From the NCBI RefSeq assembly GCF_030398335.1, contig NZ_JAOAOP010000004.1, forward strand, positions 62,001 through 126,000: a DNA stretch of 64,000 bases, read 5' to 3'. The stretch's first letter is position 1. Each line of letters starts with the position of its first letter. Made by a program: the position numbers and the translations under genes. This DNA is from Aquibium sp. A9E412. GTDB lineage: Bacteria > Pseudomonadota > Alphaproteobacteria > Rhizobiales > Rhizobiaceae. Shown one piece after another: positions 17,480 through 25,866 of the stretch. The notes under the pieces are model-generated. The model did not search any database and was not told where the DNA came from. It saw nothing but the letters and a program-made list of their open reading frames with translations.

Positions 17480-17569
17480 GACGACCCGCTCCCGGTCCGG
17501 CCCGCCGACTGGCGGGCTCGACCTCGTAGAAGGGCCCGCATGCCGCGCGCCCCGATACGGGAGACGACG

Positions 17570-18142
17570 ATGACCAAGCTTTCCGACACCCAGGCGCTGA
17601 TCCTGAGCGCCGCCGCCCAGCGGCCCGAGCACATCGCCCTGCCGCTGCCCGAGAGCCTTCGCGGGGGCGCCGCCGCCAAGGTGGTCGGCGCGATGCTCAC
17701 CAAGGGATTCCTCGAAGAGGTCGATGCGAACATGCGCAAGGGTGAGCACGTCTGGCGCGAGACCGGCGAAGGTCATGGCGTCACTCTGGTCGCGACCGCC
17801 GCAGGGCTCGCTGCCATCGGCATCGCACCGGAGGACGCGAACACCGCGCCTGCGGGCGCGACGGAAGCGCCGACCGAGGAGCCCGCGCCGGACGCCCCCA
17901 CAGAGACGGAGGCTGCGCCCAAAGCGCGCACACCGCGCGAGGGGACCAAGCAGGCCACGTTGATCGCCATGCTGCGCGCGCCGGAAGGCGCGACCATCGA
18001 GGAGATCATGGCCGCGACAGGCTGGCAGTCGCACACGGTGCGCGGCGCGATGGCGGGGGCGCTCAAGAAGAAACTCGGGCTCGAGATTGCCTCGGAGAAG
18101 GTCGAGGGGCGCGGACGGGTTTACAAGCTCCCCGCCGATTGA
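17570..18142 (+). CDS. DUF3489 domain protein
   Basis: The 190-residue protein has an N-terminal segment MTKLSDTQALILSAAAQRP, a variable Ala/Pro/Glu-rich middle (about residues 85-125) and a C-terminal winged-helix-like DUF3489 domain (TKQATLIAMLRAPEGATIEE, about 128-147, then GWQSHTVRGAMAGALKKKLG). DUF3489 genes are frequent beside phage recombinases and are thought to bind DNA, though the function is unproven. ATG 17570 was chosen because GGGAG precedes it; an upstream ATG at 17540 would add ten residues. Confidence 0.85.
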   Translation: MTKLSDTQALILSAAAQRPEHIALPLPESLRGGAAAKVVGAMLTKGFLEEVDANMRKGEHVWRETGEGHGVTLVATAAGLAAIGIAPEDANTAPAGATEAPTEEPAPDAPTETEAAPKARTPREGTKQATLIAMLRAPEGATIEEIMAATGWQSHTVRGAMAGALKKKLGLEIASEKVEGRGRVYKLPAD

Positions 18143-18197
18143 CGAGACCCAGCCGGACAAGTCGATGACCGCCGTCCTACCCGGGGCGGCGGTTTGC

Positions 18198-18422
18198 TCA
18201 TTTGGCGCTCGGCATCCGGATGGCCTCGAACATCCGCCGCAAGGCGAACGAACGGGCGATCGATACAGTGGTGAACACCGCGCCCATCTGCAGGTTCTGC
18301 GCCAGAGTGGTATGCAGCCCGAAGATCGGGAAGATCAGCATCTGCGTGACGACCGCGACGCCGAAGCCAACCACAACGTTGGCGAGAGACTCTACCAGCG
18401 ACATGGTATGCGATTGCTTCAT
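18198..18422 (-). CDS. DUF7220-type small membrane protein
   Basis: The 74-residue protein starts MKQSHTMSLVESLANVVVG and has two hydrophobic segments (about residues 12-35 and 40-58), so it is probably an inner-membrane protein. Similar small proteins occur in alphaproteobacterial prophages next to methyltransferase genes. It lies 9 bases after the cytosine methyltransferase gene in the same operon. Function is unknown; a holin-like role is conceivable but unsupported. Confidence 0.7.
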   Translation of the reverse strand: MKQSHTMSLVESLANVVVGFGVAVVTQMLIFPIFGLHTTLAQNLQMGAVFTTVSIARSFALRRMFEAIRMPSAK

Positions 18423-18431
18423 ACTGCAGCC

Positions 18432-19508
18432 TCATCCATCGGCCAGCAATTCAACCGCCAGAGTTCGCAGCGCATGCGCTGCAACCAGGGGGACCACGCC
18501 GTTGCCACAGAGGCGAAGCCGGTCCACCCGGTGGGCCAGCCCATCAGCGCCTCGACGAACAGCGGGTTCAAGGTCCGGCGCGGATGCGAGGTATCGCTCC
18601 CAGCCATCAGCGTCACCAGGACCTGGCGGCCAAGCAGGCCGTTCACCGGTGTGTTGGCAAGGCTCGTCGCCCCGTCCTTGTGGTCCCGAGCCGTTGGCGT
18701 CATCCACATCCCCGCCGCATGAGTCAGGTCGGCCGTCCGGCGATTTCCCGCGCTCGGCTTGCACCCGCCGTTCGCCATCGGTGTCGGCCAGTCCCTCGCC
18801 ATCCGGTTCAGACCTTTCTCGTCCTTCCGCTCGCCACCGCGGCTGCGGAAACTGTCGATTTGCGGTGTCGGCCAGAGCCGCAGCATTTCCGTCCGGTTGC
18901 CGCCGCTCGAGCGGGTCCCGGAGCAGGCGCGCGGGGTCGGCCAGCTCGTCTCCCTCGCGGCTGGCAAGAATGAAGAGGCGCTCGCGCTTGTGGGGCGCGC
19001 CGACTTCCGCCGCCGTGAAGAGGCCTGCCGCAAGGCGGTAGCCCAAGCCGACCAATCCTGCGGCGACTTCGGGGAACCCGAGGCGTAGATGATGGGAGAC
19101 ATTCTCGAGAAAGACGAAGGGCGGTTCGATCTCGCCGACAATACGGGCGACATGAGGCCAGAGATGGCGCGGGTCGTCCGCGCCCCGGCGCTTTCCCGCC
19201 ACGCTGAACGGCTGGCACGGATAGCCCGCAGTGACGATGTCCACCGCGCGGCGCCATGGGCGGCCGTCGAATGTGGCAAGGTCGTCCCAGACAGGTGCCT
19301 GATCCAGGGACGCGTCTTCCATCCGCGCCACGAGGATGGCTGCGGCGTAGGTTTCCCGTTCGACATGGCCCACAGCACGATATTCGGGGATGGCGATGGT
19401 AAGCCCGAGGTCGAGCCCGCCTGCGCCGGAACAGAGGGAGAGGCCGAAGAGGCATGCGTCTCCGGCCCCGGAGCCAAGTCCGGGGGGATGTAGAGCCAGG
19501 TCATGCAT
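18432..19508 (-). CDS. Phage C5-cytosine DNA methyltransferase
   Basis: The 358-residue protein has the C5-methyltransferase motifs in order: motif I LSLCSGAGGLDLG, motif IV GYPCQPFS with catalytic Cys, motif VI ENV, motif VIII QR-like KRERLF and C-terminal LCGNGVVP (motif X). The target recognition region (about residues 190-300) is Gly/Asp/Arg-rich and poorly conserved. In a phage it would modify its own genome against host restriction. ATG 19508 lies two bases past the preceding stop; a TTG at 19556 would add 16 residues. No partner endonuclease is adjacent. Confidence 0.87.
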   Translation of the reverse strand: MHDLALHPPGLGSGAGDACLFGLSLCSGAGGLDLGLTIAIPEYRAVGHVERETYAAAILVARMEDASLDQAPVWDDLATFDGRPWRRAVDIVTAGYPCQPFSVAGKRRGADDPRHLWPHVARIVGEIEPPFVFLENVSHHLRLGFPEVAAGLVGLGYRLAAGLFTAAEVGAPHKRERLFILASREGDELADPARLLRDPLERRQPDGNAAALADTANRQFPQPRWRAEGRERSEPDGEGLADTDGERRVQAERGKSPDGRPDSCGGDVDDANGSGPQGRGDEPCQHTGERPAWPPGPGDADGWERYLASAPDLEPAVRRGADGLAHRVDRLRLCGNGVVPLVAAHALRTLAVELLADG

Positions 19509-19509
19509 G

Positions 19510-20883
19510 TCACGCGGCGGTCTTGCGCTTTCGCGCGGATTCGGATTCGGCGTCAATGTCGGACGCAGTGGTGGGGGCGTCAGAGTGGTCGCCCAGCCGC
19601 TCGGTCTTTACCTGCGCGAAGGTGCGGCCGTCTCCGTCGAGGGATGCCTCCTTGCCGGTCTCGGCCTGCCAACGCTCCACGGCGACATCGATATAGGCGG
19701 GGCTGATCTCCATCGCGAAGACGCGGCGACCGTTGGCCTCGCCCGCCATGATCTGCGAACCCGAACCGCAGAACGGCTCGTAGCACAGCTCGCCTCGCGC
19801 CACATGCTGGCGCATCGGGATCCCGAACGCGTCCAGCGGTTTCGGCGTCGGATGGTCGGGGCGCTCGTCCTTGGCGAAGGATGGCATCGCCCACGTCGAG
19901 GGGAGCGTCTGCTCGGCGACCTTCGGCGGGCGGTTCGGACGGCGCCAGCCCATGAAGCAGGGCTCGTGTTTCCAGAGGTAGTGCGACCGGGTCAAGACGC
20001 CCCGGTCCTTCACCCAGATGATCTGCTGGTGGACGAAGGCGCCTGCCTTCTCCCAGCAGGCTTCCAGCATCGCCTGGCGGCGGGACGCGTGCCAACAGTA
20101 CCAGGCCGCGTTTTCGGTGATCGCCTCGGCCACGGCCGCAGCGATGAAACCGTCGTAAAGCTCGGCCCCCTGCGAACTGTCGTCCCAGGTCGTGCCGTAA
20201 GACGCAGACCAGTCCTTGTTACGCGTCGGATGGTTCGAGCCGTCATAGTCCACGAGATACGGCGGATCGGTCGCGAACAGCACCGCGCGCTCGCCGTTCA
20301 TCAGGCGGCGCACATCGGCATGGCTAGTCGAGTCCCCGCAGAGCAGCCGGTGCTCACCGAGGATCCACAGGTCGCCAGTCCGCGACGCTGGATTGCGTGG
20401 CGGTTCGGGGATCGTCACCGGCGGAACACTGGCGCCACCGCCGTCCTCGCCGTCGCCCTCCGGCACGAACGCCAGCAGCTTGTCCAACTCGCCGTCGGAA
20501 AACCCGACGAGCGACAGGTCGAAGTCCTCGGCCAACAGGTCGTTCAGTTCCGCCGACAGCAGCGCCTCGTCCCAGGTGCCGAGTTCGGTCAGCTTGTTGT
20601 CCCCGATGCGGTACGCCCGGCGTTGCGCCTCGGTCAGATGACCGAGCACGATCACCGGCGCTTCGGTCAGCCCGAGCCGCGTCGCGGCCAGCACCCGGCC
20701 ATGGCCCGCAATCAACTCGCCGTCCTCGGCGACGAGACACGGCACGGTCCAGCCGAACTCGGCCATGCTGGCGGCGATCTTGGCGACCTGGTCCGCGCCA
20801 TGCGCCTTCGCGTTCTTCGCGTAGGGCTGGAGCTTGGCCAGCGGCCACGTCTCGATCGCGTCCGGGGCGAAGCTCAGCGTCAT
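19510..20883 (-). CDS. ParB/Srx-domain plus N4/N6 DNA methyltransferase fusion
   Basis: The 457-residue protein has an N-terminal ParB/sulfiredoxin-like domain (about residues 8-100, with LIAGHGRVLAATRLG as the ParB box) and a C-terminal site-specific methyltransferase. The latter shows TDPPYLVDY (the DPPY motif, about residue 230) and FCGSGSQIMA (AdoMet site, about 385). ParB-methyltransferase fusions are widespread in phages and plasmids, where the ParB part may direct or regulate modification. ATG 20883 was preferred over TTG 20892. It precedes the cytosine methyltransferase in the same operon, so both probably protect phage DNA. Confidence 0.88.
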   Translation of the reverse strand: MTLSFAPDAIETWPLAKLQPYAKNAKAHGADQVAKIAASMAEFGWTVPCLVAEDGELIAGHGRVLAATRLGLTEAPVIVLGHLTEAQRRAYRIGDNKLTELGTWDEALLSAELNDLLAEDFDLSLVGFSDGELDKLLAFVPEGDGEDGGGASVPPVTIPEPPRNPASRTGDLWILGEHRLLCGDSTSHADVRRLMNGERAVLFATDPPYLVDYDGSNHPTRNKDWSASYGTTWDDSSQGAELYDGFIAAAVAEAITENAAWYCWHASRRQAMLEACWEKAGAFVHQQIIWVKDRGVLTRSHYLWKHEPCFMGWRRPNRPPKVAEQTLPSTWAMPSFAKDERPDHPTPKPLDAFGIPMRQHVARGELCYEPFCGSGSQIMAGEANGRRVFAMEISPAYIDVAVERWQAETGKEASLDGDGRTFAQVKTERLGDHSDAPTTASDIDAESESARKRKTAA

Positions 20884-21290
20884 GGTGGGCAAGGTTCCTC
20901 GGTCGGGTGGATGCCGGTGGTTTCCGGACTCCGGATGCCGAGCTGGACTCCAAGCGGGGTCCAGCGGCTACCAGCGGTGTCCGGGCGGAAGGCCAGCGTT
21001 CATTGGTGGTTGCGCAGGGCGCGAGAGTGTTTCCGGCTTCCGGGTGGCTTCCCAAAAATCCGGCCCTGTCGCTGGCGATGTCCCGCGCTTCGCCCGCCAG
21101 CATACGAATGTCGCCAGGAAGGAACCAAGAACTCAACGGGTTAGCCCATTGGACCCCGGCTGGACCCTTCGCTGGACCCCGGAAGCCAGCGGCGCGACCT
21201 CTGCCTGCGCGCTCCTCTCCCGAGCATATTCGTTTTCTAACGGCCTCGTCGAAATGTGTAAGGTCCTGCGATGTACACCCGAAAATTTCC
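20884..21290. other. Gap of about 400 bases with repeated CTGGACYCC motif
   Basis: No credible gene was found; open frames here lack start signals and family resemblance. Five copies of a CTGGACCCC-like motif occur: 20942-20951, 20956-20965 (reverse), 21149-21157 (TTGGACCCC), 21159-21167 and 21171-21180. The last 120 bases before 21290 are AT-richer. The gap may carry the promoter for the methyltransferase operon, or a phage control site. Confidence 0.45.
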
Positions 21291-21737
21291 TCAGAGGACG
21301 ATTTTTCTTGACAGCCGATTGGCGTTTTCGATGACGAACTGCTGCGAGCGCCGGGGCGACGGCACGCGACCGTTCAGCCGCCAGGTGATCACAGCAAGGC
21401 CGTACTGCCAGCGCTTGGTCGCGGCCGTGCGCGACAGACCGAACTGCCAGCAGATCGGCTTCCACGCCATGCCGTCGGCGCGGGCCCAGACCAGGCGCCC
21501 ATCCTCGGGCTCCAGCCAGCGCAGCCAGAGCATCGCCTCCTCGGCCTGCGTGATCTGGCGTGGGCTGGGCCTCGGGCGCCGCATCTTCGGCTCCTGACCG
21601 ACCTTGTCGGCGAAGCTGTGGAAATACTCGGGCCATGCGTTGAAGAAGCCCTGCGGCATCACGCCCGGCATCTGCCGCATCACGCCCGCCGCAAGCTCAA
21701 GCCGATCCTGCACCTGTGCTGTGGTCCACTCACCCAT
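21291..21737 (-). CDS. DUF6362 family phage protein
   Basis: The 148-residue protein starts MGEWTTAQVQDRLELAAGV and ends in a Trp/Arg-rich helical region with an HTH-like segment (WKPICWQFGLSRTAATKRWQ, about residues 92-111). The family is common in alphaproteobacterial prophages. The HTH-like part suggests DNA binding, which is an inference. It is coupled by overlap to the small gene upstream. Confidence 0.75.
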   Translation of the reverse strand: MGEWTTAQVQDRLELAAGVMRQMPGVMPQGFFNAWPEYFHSFADKVGQEPKMRRPRPSPRQITQAEEAMLWLRWLEPEDGRLVWARADGMAWKPICWQFGLSRTAATKRWQYGLAVITWRLNGRVPSPRRSQQFVIENANRLSRKIVL

Positions 21738-21933
21738 GACGCGCCTCCCGTTCCCGCTTGCCGTAGAGCCGCTCGCCGAGCTGGCGTACCAGCTCGCGCT
21801 CGGGCCAGGTCAGGCGGTCGTCGTCGACGGCGACAGCCAGCAGGCCCTGTTCCTTCCAGCCGTCGCGCTTGACCTCGTCGGGATTGCGGCGGTGACCGCC
21901 GTAGCCCTTGGGCGTGAACCGCATGCCGCTCAT
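21730..21933 (-). CDS. Small conserved phage protein of unknown function
   Basis: The 67-residue basic protein starts MSGMRFTPKGYGGHRRNPDE. Its ATG at 21933 overlaps the stop of the RuvC-like gene (ATGA), and its end overlaps the DUF6362 start by eight bases, so it is translated as part of this chain. I know no family function. Confidence 0.65.
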   Translation of the reverse strand: MSGMRFTPKGYGGHRRNPDEVKRDGWKEQGLLAVAVDDDRLTWPERELVRQLGERLYGKREREARHG

Positions 21934-22448
21934 TGCACACCTCCCCGGGTCTCCAGCGCCCAGAGCAGGATCGCGATGGCGTCGGCCTCGTTGTCGTCGG
22001 CGGGCGAGAAGCCGCGCGCCCGGGCGGCCGCCATCATGGCGTCTTTGTTCGCGTTGCCCTTGCCGGTGGCGTGGCGCTTGATGGTCCCGACCGGCACGCC
22101 CTGATAGGCGACGCCCGCGGTCTCCGCCCATGACGTCAGCGTGGCCAGCAGACCGCCATAGACATGCGCCGCGTCGGTGCCGACATGCCTGCGCACCTCC
22201 TCGAAGTGGATGGCGGTGATGGCTCCGGCGTCGTTCGCCAGCTGCTCGAGCCAGCCCCGGAACCGCAGGTAGCGCATGCCGCCGCCGTCGTACCGGCTTG
22301 GCCGGAAGGACACGGTGCCACTGGTGATCAGACCGTCCGCAGCCTGCAGGGCCCAGCCGGTCGTGGTGCCGAGATCGAGGGCGAGAACGACAGGCACGCC
22401 GGGGAACGGGGCGCTCATGGGTGTCGGGTTCAGAGATACGTGGGCCAT
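21930..22448 (-). CDS. RuvC-like Holliday junction resolvase
   Basis: The 172-residue protein has the RNase H-fold nuclease pattern: first acidic residue in LALDLGTTTGWAL (about residue 24), second in IHFEEVRR (about 83) and the last in DDNEADAIAI (about 155). This matches phage RuvC-like resolvases that trim branched DNA before packaging. ATG 22448 has AAGGAG seven bases away. It follows the primase-helicase gene after a 360-base gap. Confidence 0.82.
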   Translation of the reverse strand: MAHVSLNPTPMSAPFPGVPVVLALDLGTTTGWALQAADGLITSGTVSFRPSRYDGGGMRYLRFRGWLEQLANDAGAITAIHFEEVRRHVGTDAAHVYGGLLATLTSWAETAGVAYQGVPVGTIKRHATGKGNANKDAMMAAARARGFSPADDNEADAIAILLWALETRGGVQ

Positions 22449-22516
22449 GATCGGCTCCTTTCCGGGTTGCTGCTCGATGGGGTGACGGGCGGGACATCCA
22501 GCCTTTGAGATTGCCC

Positions 22517-22566
22517 AGGGGTAGGTGGTGACCCTCCCGCGCTTGGCGGGGAGGTCACCTACCCCT
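22517..22566. repeat. Long stem-loop between primase-helicase and RuvC-like genes
   Basis: AGGGGTAGGT at the left end pairs exactly with ACCTACCCCT at the right end, and GACC/GGTC and CTCCC/GGGGAG extend the stem inward with a small bulge. There is no clear T-run, so it could be a transcript-stabilising or attenuating hairpin in the early operon rather than a simple terminator. Confidence 0.6.
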
Positions 22567-22583
22567 TTAGGGGGGCGTTTTCC

Positions 22584-22784
22584 GAATTCTGAAATCTGCT
22601 CCAAGGCATTGATCCGAAACAGAACTTCCAGACTCCGGAGCAGAATTCGGAAAGTGCCTTCCGGATTCTGGAAAACATCTTCCAAGCCACTGAAATGAAA
22701 TCGGAAAAGCCAGAATCCAGATTTCGCGCGGGGAGCAGAATCTGCGGATTCTGGCCAGAATCCGGGGCTGCCGAGCCAGAATTC
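22584..22784. repeat. Cluster of eight CAGAATYC motifs in both orientations (iteron-like)
   Basis: Copies are at 22584-22591 (reverse), 22641-22648, 22663-22670 (reverse), 22711-22718, 22736-22743 (last base differs), 22746-22753 (reverse), 22756-22763 and 22777-22784. The gap is AT-richer than its surroundings and lies directly downstream of the primase-helicase gene. Such clustering suggests binding sites for a replication initiator or regulator, perhaps the phage origin. Chance would give far less than one copy in 200 bases. Confidence 0.6.
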
Positions 22785-22807
22785 GCGGCACGGGAGGGCG
22801 TGAATTG

Positions 22808-25102
22808 TCATGCCTCGTCCTCCTCCTGGTAGACCCAGACGGAGGGGTTCTCGACGGGCAGGACGGCCCCGGTCTGCGGGCATTTGTAGTGGCTGGGCAG
22901 CGCCGGGATCAGCTCCGGCGTGACCTCGCCCGTGTCGGGATCGACGGTCTCGCCGCCCGTGCCGAGCAGCATTCCCTCGACGCAGAGATAGCCGTATTTG
23001 CTCCGTTCCGCGGCCAGGCCGATGCGCGTGGCGGCAGGACCGCGGATGAACTTCACCTTGCCTTTGGTGGCGAGAACGCTGAGCCGGTCGTGGACGATGG
23101 TCCGCCCGCCGAGGCCGCCGGTATTCTCGAAGGCTTCGGAAAACTGGGCGAACGTGTAGAGCTTGCCGAGCCGCGCCTCCTCGTAGAGCAGGCCGAGAAT
23201 GACGTCGTTCTTGCGCATGCGCTCGGCGTCGTGCTTGGCGCCCACCTCGGCGCGCACGAGGCGCTCGTTCATCGGGTTGATCTCGACCCATTGGCCGCGC
23301 ACCTTGTCGATCAGCTTCGAGGGCAGCGCGGGGCCGTTGCGCAGCTCAATCTCCAGCTTGCGCTGTGACGCGTCCTCGTCGGGGCGGTGCAGGATCAGCC
23401 CGGAGGTGTAGAAGCCCCGCAGCGCGCTGGCGCCCGAAAGCGCGAGGAACGGATCCTCCTTCACCTGATGCTTGCTCAGCTTCTTGGTGTGGTGGATCAG
23501 GATGATCCCGCAGTCGGGGTTCACGTGGTCGCGAAGCACCTCGACCCGGTCCTTGAGAAAGAACATCATCGCGGCGTTGTCGTTCTCGCCACCGCCGTCA
23601 GGTCCGCCGTCGAACAGGTTGCGGATCGGGTCGATGCACAGGATGTCGACAGGCTCGGCCGGGAACGCCTGCTGGATCGCCTGTGCAACCAGCGCGCTGC
23701 CACCCTCATCGAGCAGCAGTTTCAGCTTCGGCGTGACGACAAGGTTTTCGCGGGCGGCGGCCATCACTTCGGGTGGCAGGCCAATCTGCTGCATGCGCTC
23801 GCGCAGATAATGGTACTGGATCTCGGCCTGCAGATAGAACACGCGCAGCGGCCGTGGCGGCGTGAAGCCAAGGAACGGCACACCGGCAGCCATGTGCACC
23901 AGCCAGCTGATGACGAGATCGCTCTTGCCGACCTTGGGCGCGCCGCCGAGCACAAGCATGCCGCCCGGGGTCAGAACGCGCGGGCCGATGATGTCGTCGG
24001 GCATCGGCGTGCCGTCGTCCAGCAGCGCGCCCAAGGTGAAGGTGGCGATCTCTCTTGCCGCCGGAGCGCCGTCGTTCCGAATGAGTGGCGGGCCGTTCCG
24101 CGCGATGTGCAGCGCCCAAAGCCGCTCGTATTCGACCCAGAGACGGTCTTCCGGCCAGTTCGGCCGGATCATCGCCGCGTTGTATTCGCCGATCGCGCGC
24201 CAGGCTTCCTCCCGGCTCATCCGCCCCTCATGCGCCATGCGGACATAGTGTCCGATGGCCATGCTGACGCCTTCGAACCGCGTCCAGGCATCCTGGCCGC
24301 CCTCGCGAACCGGCGTGATCAGGGATGCGTCCAAGCCGGGTTTCTCGCGCGGCTCGGCCGTCGCCATGCCGACGCCAAGCATGGGCGGCATTTCGGCCGC
24401 GCGCTCGAGCATGTCGGCCAGATCGAACTCGAGATCGCTGGCTTCACGGATCAGTACGAGCCGTTCCTGGCCGCCCTTGTGATAGACCGTGCCGGGCACG
24501 CGGATCGGCTGGTGCGCCGAGCGGAAATGCATGTCGCCGCCGACCTTGAGCGCGATATCGCCCCGCAACTGGCAAAGCCGCGCGAGTTCGGCGCCGTCGG
24601 CGGGCTCGGTCAGCTTCCACCAGACATGGAGCTTGGTCGCGCCATCGGCTGTGCGCCCGCCGCTCTCGACGATCAGCGTCGGTCGCCCGATATGGCGGAC
24701 GAGGTGATCGAGCTTGGCTGGAATGTCGCCTGCGTCCAGATCGACGACGACGCTCTGCATCTGCAGGACATCGGCGGCACGCGCCTGTCCGGTTTCCGCC
24801 ACCGTGCCGGGAATGACATAGACCGCCGCGCCCTCGCGCGCGCCCCAGGCGGCGAAGGTAGCGAGCTTGTCGGGCGCCGCGCCGTTCGCGTCGATCCAGA
24901 TGTTGTGGGGCCGGCCGTCCTTGCCCTGACCCTTGTCCACGAAGCCACGGACAGGGATCAGTCCCTCGGAATAGCCGAAGACCACGTCGACGAAGCGCGC
25001 GATCTGCGCAGGGTCCGGTTCCACGGCGAAGGGATCGGGCAGCGGCGCCGCGTCGTTGAAATCCCGCCATGGATTGAAGTGGATGATCTTGTCGTCGCTC
25101 AT
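22808..25102 (-). CDS. Phage primase-helicase (RepB-type primase domain plus RepA/KaiC-like ATPase)
   Basis: The 764-residue protein starts MSDDKIIHFNPWRDF at ATG 25102, overlapping the upstream stop (ATGA). Residues about 30-270 look like an archaeo-eukaryotic-type primase module (VVDLDAGDIPAKLDHLVRH, then a conserved His segment around IRVPGTVYHKGG). Residues about 375-600 are a RecA-fold ATPase with Walker A GGAPKVGKSD (384-393) and Walker B ILCIDPIRN, as in RepA-type hexameric helicases. It would start and drive phage DNA replication. The motif cluster downstream could be its origin. Confidence 0.8.
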   Translation of the reverse strand: MSDDKIIHFNPWRDFNDAAPLPDPFAVEPDPAQIARFVDVVFGYSEGLIPVRGFVDKGQGKDGRPHNIWIDANGAAPDKLATFAAWGAREGAAVYVIPGTVAETGQARAADVLQMQSVVVDLDAGDIPAKLDHLVRHIGRPTLIVESGGRTADGATKLHVWWKLTEPADGAELARLCQLRGDIALKVGGDMHFRSAHQPIRVPGTVYHKGGQERLVLIREASDLEFDLADMLERAAEMPPMLGVGMATAEPREKPGLDASLITPVREGGQDAWTRFEGVSMAIGHYVRMAHEGRMSREEAWRAIGEYNAAMIRPNWPEDRLWVEYERLWALHIARNGPPLIRNDGAPAAREIATFTLGALLDDGTPMPDDIIGPRVLTPGGMLVLGGAPKVGKSDLVISWLVHMAAGVPFLGFTPPRPLRVFYLQAEIQYHYLRERMQQIGLPPEVMAAARENLVVTPKLKLLLDEGGSALVAQAIQQAFPAEPVDILCIDPIRNLFDGGPDGGGENDNAAMMFFLKDRVEVLRDHVNPDCGIILIHHTKKLSKHQVKEDPFLALSGASALRGFYTSGLILHRPDEDASQRKLEIELRNGPALPSKLIDKVRGQWVEINPMNERLVRAEVGAKHDAERMRKNDVILGLLYEEARLGKLYTFAQFSEAFENTGGLGGRTIVHDRLSVLATKGKVKFIRGPAATRIGLAAERSKYGYLCVEGMLLGTGGETVDPDTGEVTPELIPALPSHYKCPQTGAVLPVENPSVWVYQEEDEA

Positions 25103-25866
25103 GCCGCCAACCCCCAGCACCGCTCGGCATGGGCGCAGAACCGGCATTCAAAGAAGTCGCGGCTGGCGGCGATGCGGGGCAGCAGCTCGCCCGCGTCGGT
25201 GGCCTGCAGGATCCGCACCGCGCGGTCGGACATGCGCTGCGCCAGATCGGCATCGAAGGCGACCTGCTCGTGATGCAGTTCGGCCGTGTCCTTGTTGATC
25301 GCCGTGAACAGTGCCGGGGCCGAGGAAATGCCCGGCACCGAAGGCTCCATGTAAGCCTGGTAGATTGCGATCTGGGCGGCATAGACGGGCTTGGAGACGG
25401 CGACCCCGTCCTTGACGCAGGCCCGCCAGTTCTTCGCGTTCATCGTCTTGCATTCCCAGAGCGCCGGGGTGCGAAGACCGAGCGCGGCCGGGGCGCCGGC
25501 GATGATCCCGTCGACATGGCCACGGATGCGACCGCCCGCAACGGAGAATCCGAACTGATCCCCGTCGGGCCGGTTGCCCTTGCGGGTGTAGAGGTCCAGC
25601 CCAGCTGCCCGCAGCCAGCGGATCGCGAGATCCTCGAGCTGATGACCGATCTCGAAGATCCGCAGAGTCTGGCCGCTCAAATCCGCGCCCTCATCCCTGG
25701 GCGCGCCTGCGAACTCGAACTGCAGCGCGCGTTCGCAGGCATGCCCCAGACGGGACGCGCCGAGATAGGTTCGTGGCGGCGTGGCCTCCCGCTCGGCGAT
25801 CAGCGCAGCGTCGACCAGCGCGTTGATCCGCTCGGCCATGGAGGGGCGCGGGTTGAAATCCAGCAT
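25099..25866 (-). CDS. PD-(D/E)XK nuclease with C-terminal cysteine cluster (Cas4/RecB-like)
   Basis: The 255-residue protein has GHVDGIIAG (catalytic Asp, about residue 115) and LWECKTM (Glu-x-Lys, about 137), the PD-(D/E)XK core. A C-terminal cluster FFECRFCAHAERCW, together with an N-terminal Cys in HACERALQF, fits the iron-sulfur arrangement of Cas4-like exonucleases. In phages these provide a 5'-3' exonuclease for recombination. It overlaps genes on both sides by four bases and sits with helicase and Sak4-like genes. Confidence 0.82.
   Translation of the reverse strand: MLDFNPRPSMAERINALVDAALIAEREATPPRTYLGASRLGHACERALQFEFAGAPRDEGADLSGQTLRIFEIGHQLEDLAIRWLRAAGLDLYTRKGNRPDGDQFGFSVAGGRIRGHVDGIIAGAPAALGLRTPALWECKTMNAKNWRACVKDGVAVSKPVYAAQIAIYQAYMEPSVPGISSAPALFTAINKDTAELHHEQVAFDADLAQRMSDRAVRILQATDAGELLPRIAASRDFFECRFCAHAERCWGLAA

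Noticed and set aside
20834-21334. Plus-strand open frame across the 20.9-21.3 kb gap
   Set aside because: No ribosome site, unusual composition, and the translation has no recognisable segment; it also runs over the ends of two real genes.
22567-22791. 74-codon minus-strand frame in the motif cluster
   Set aside because: Its repetitive RILARQPRILARI-type translation simply reflects the CAGAATYC repeats; no convincing start.
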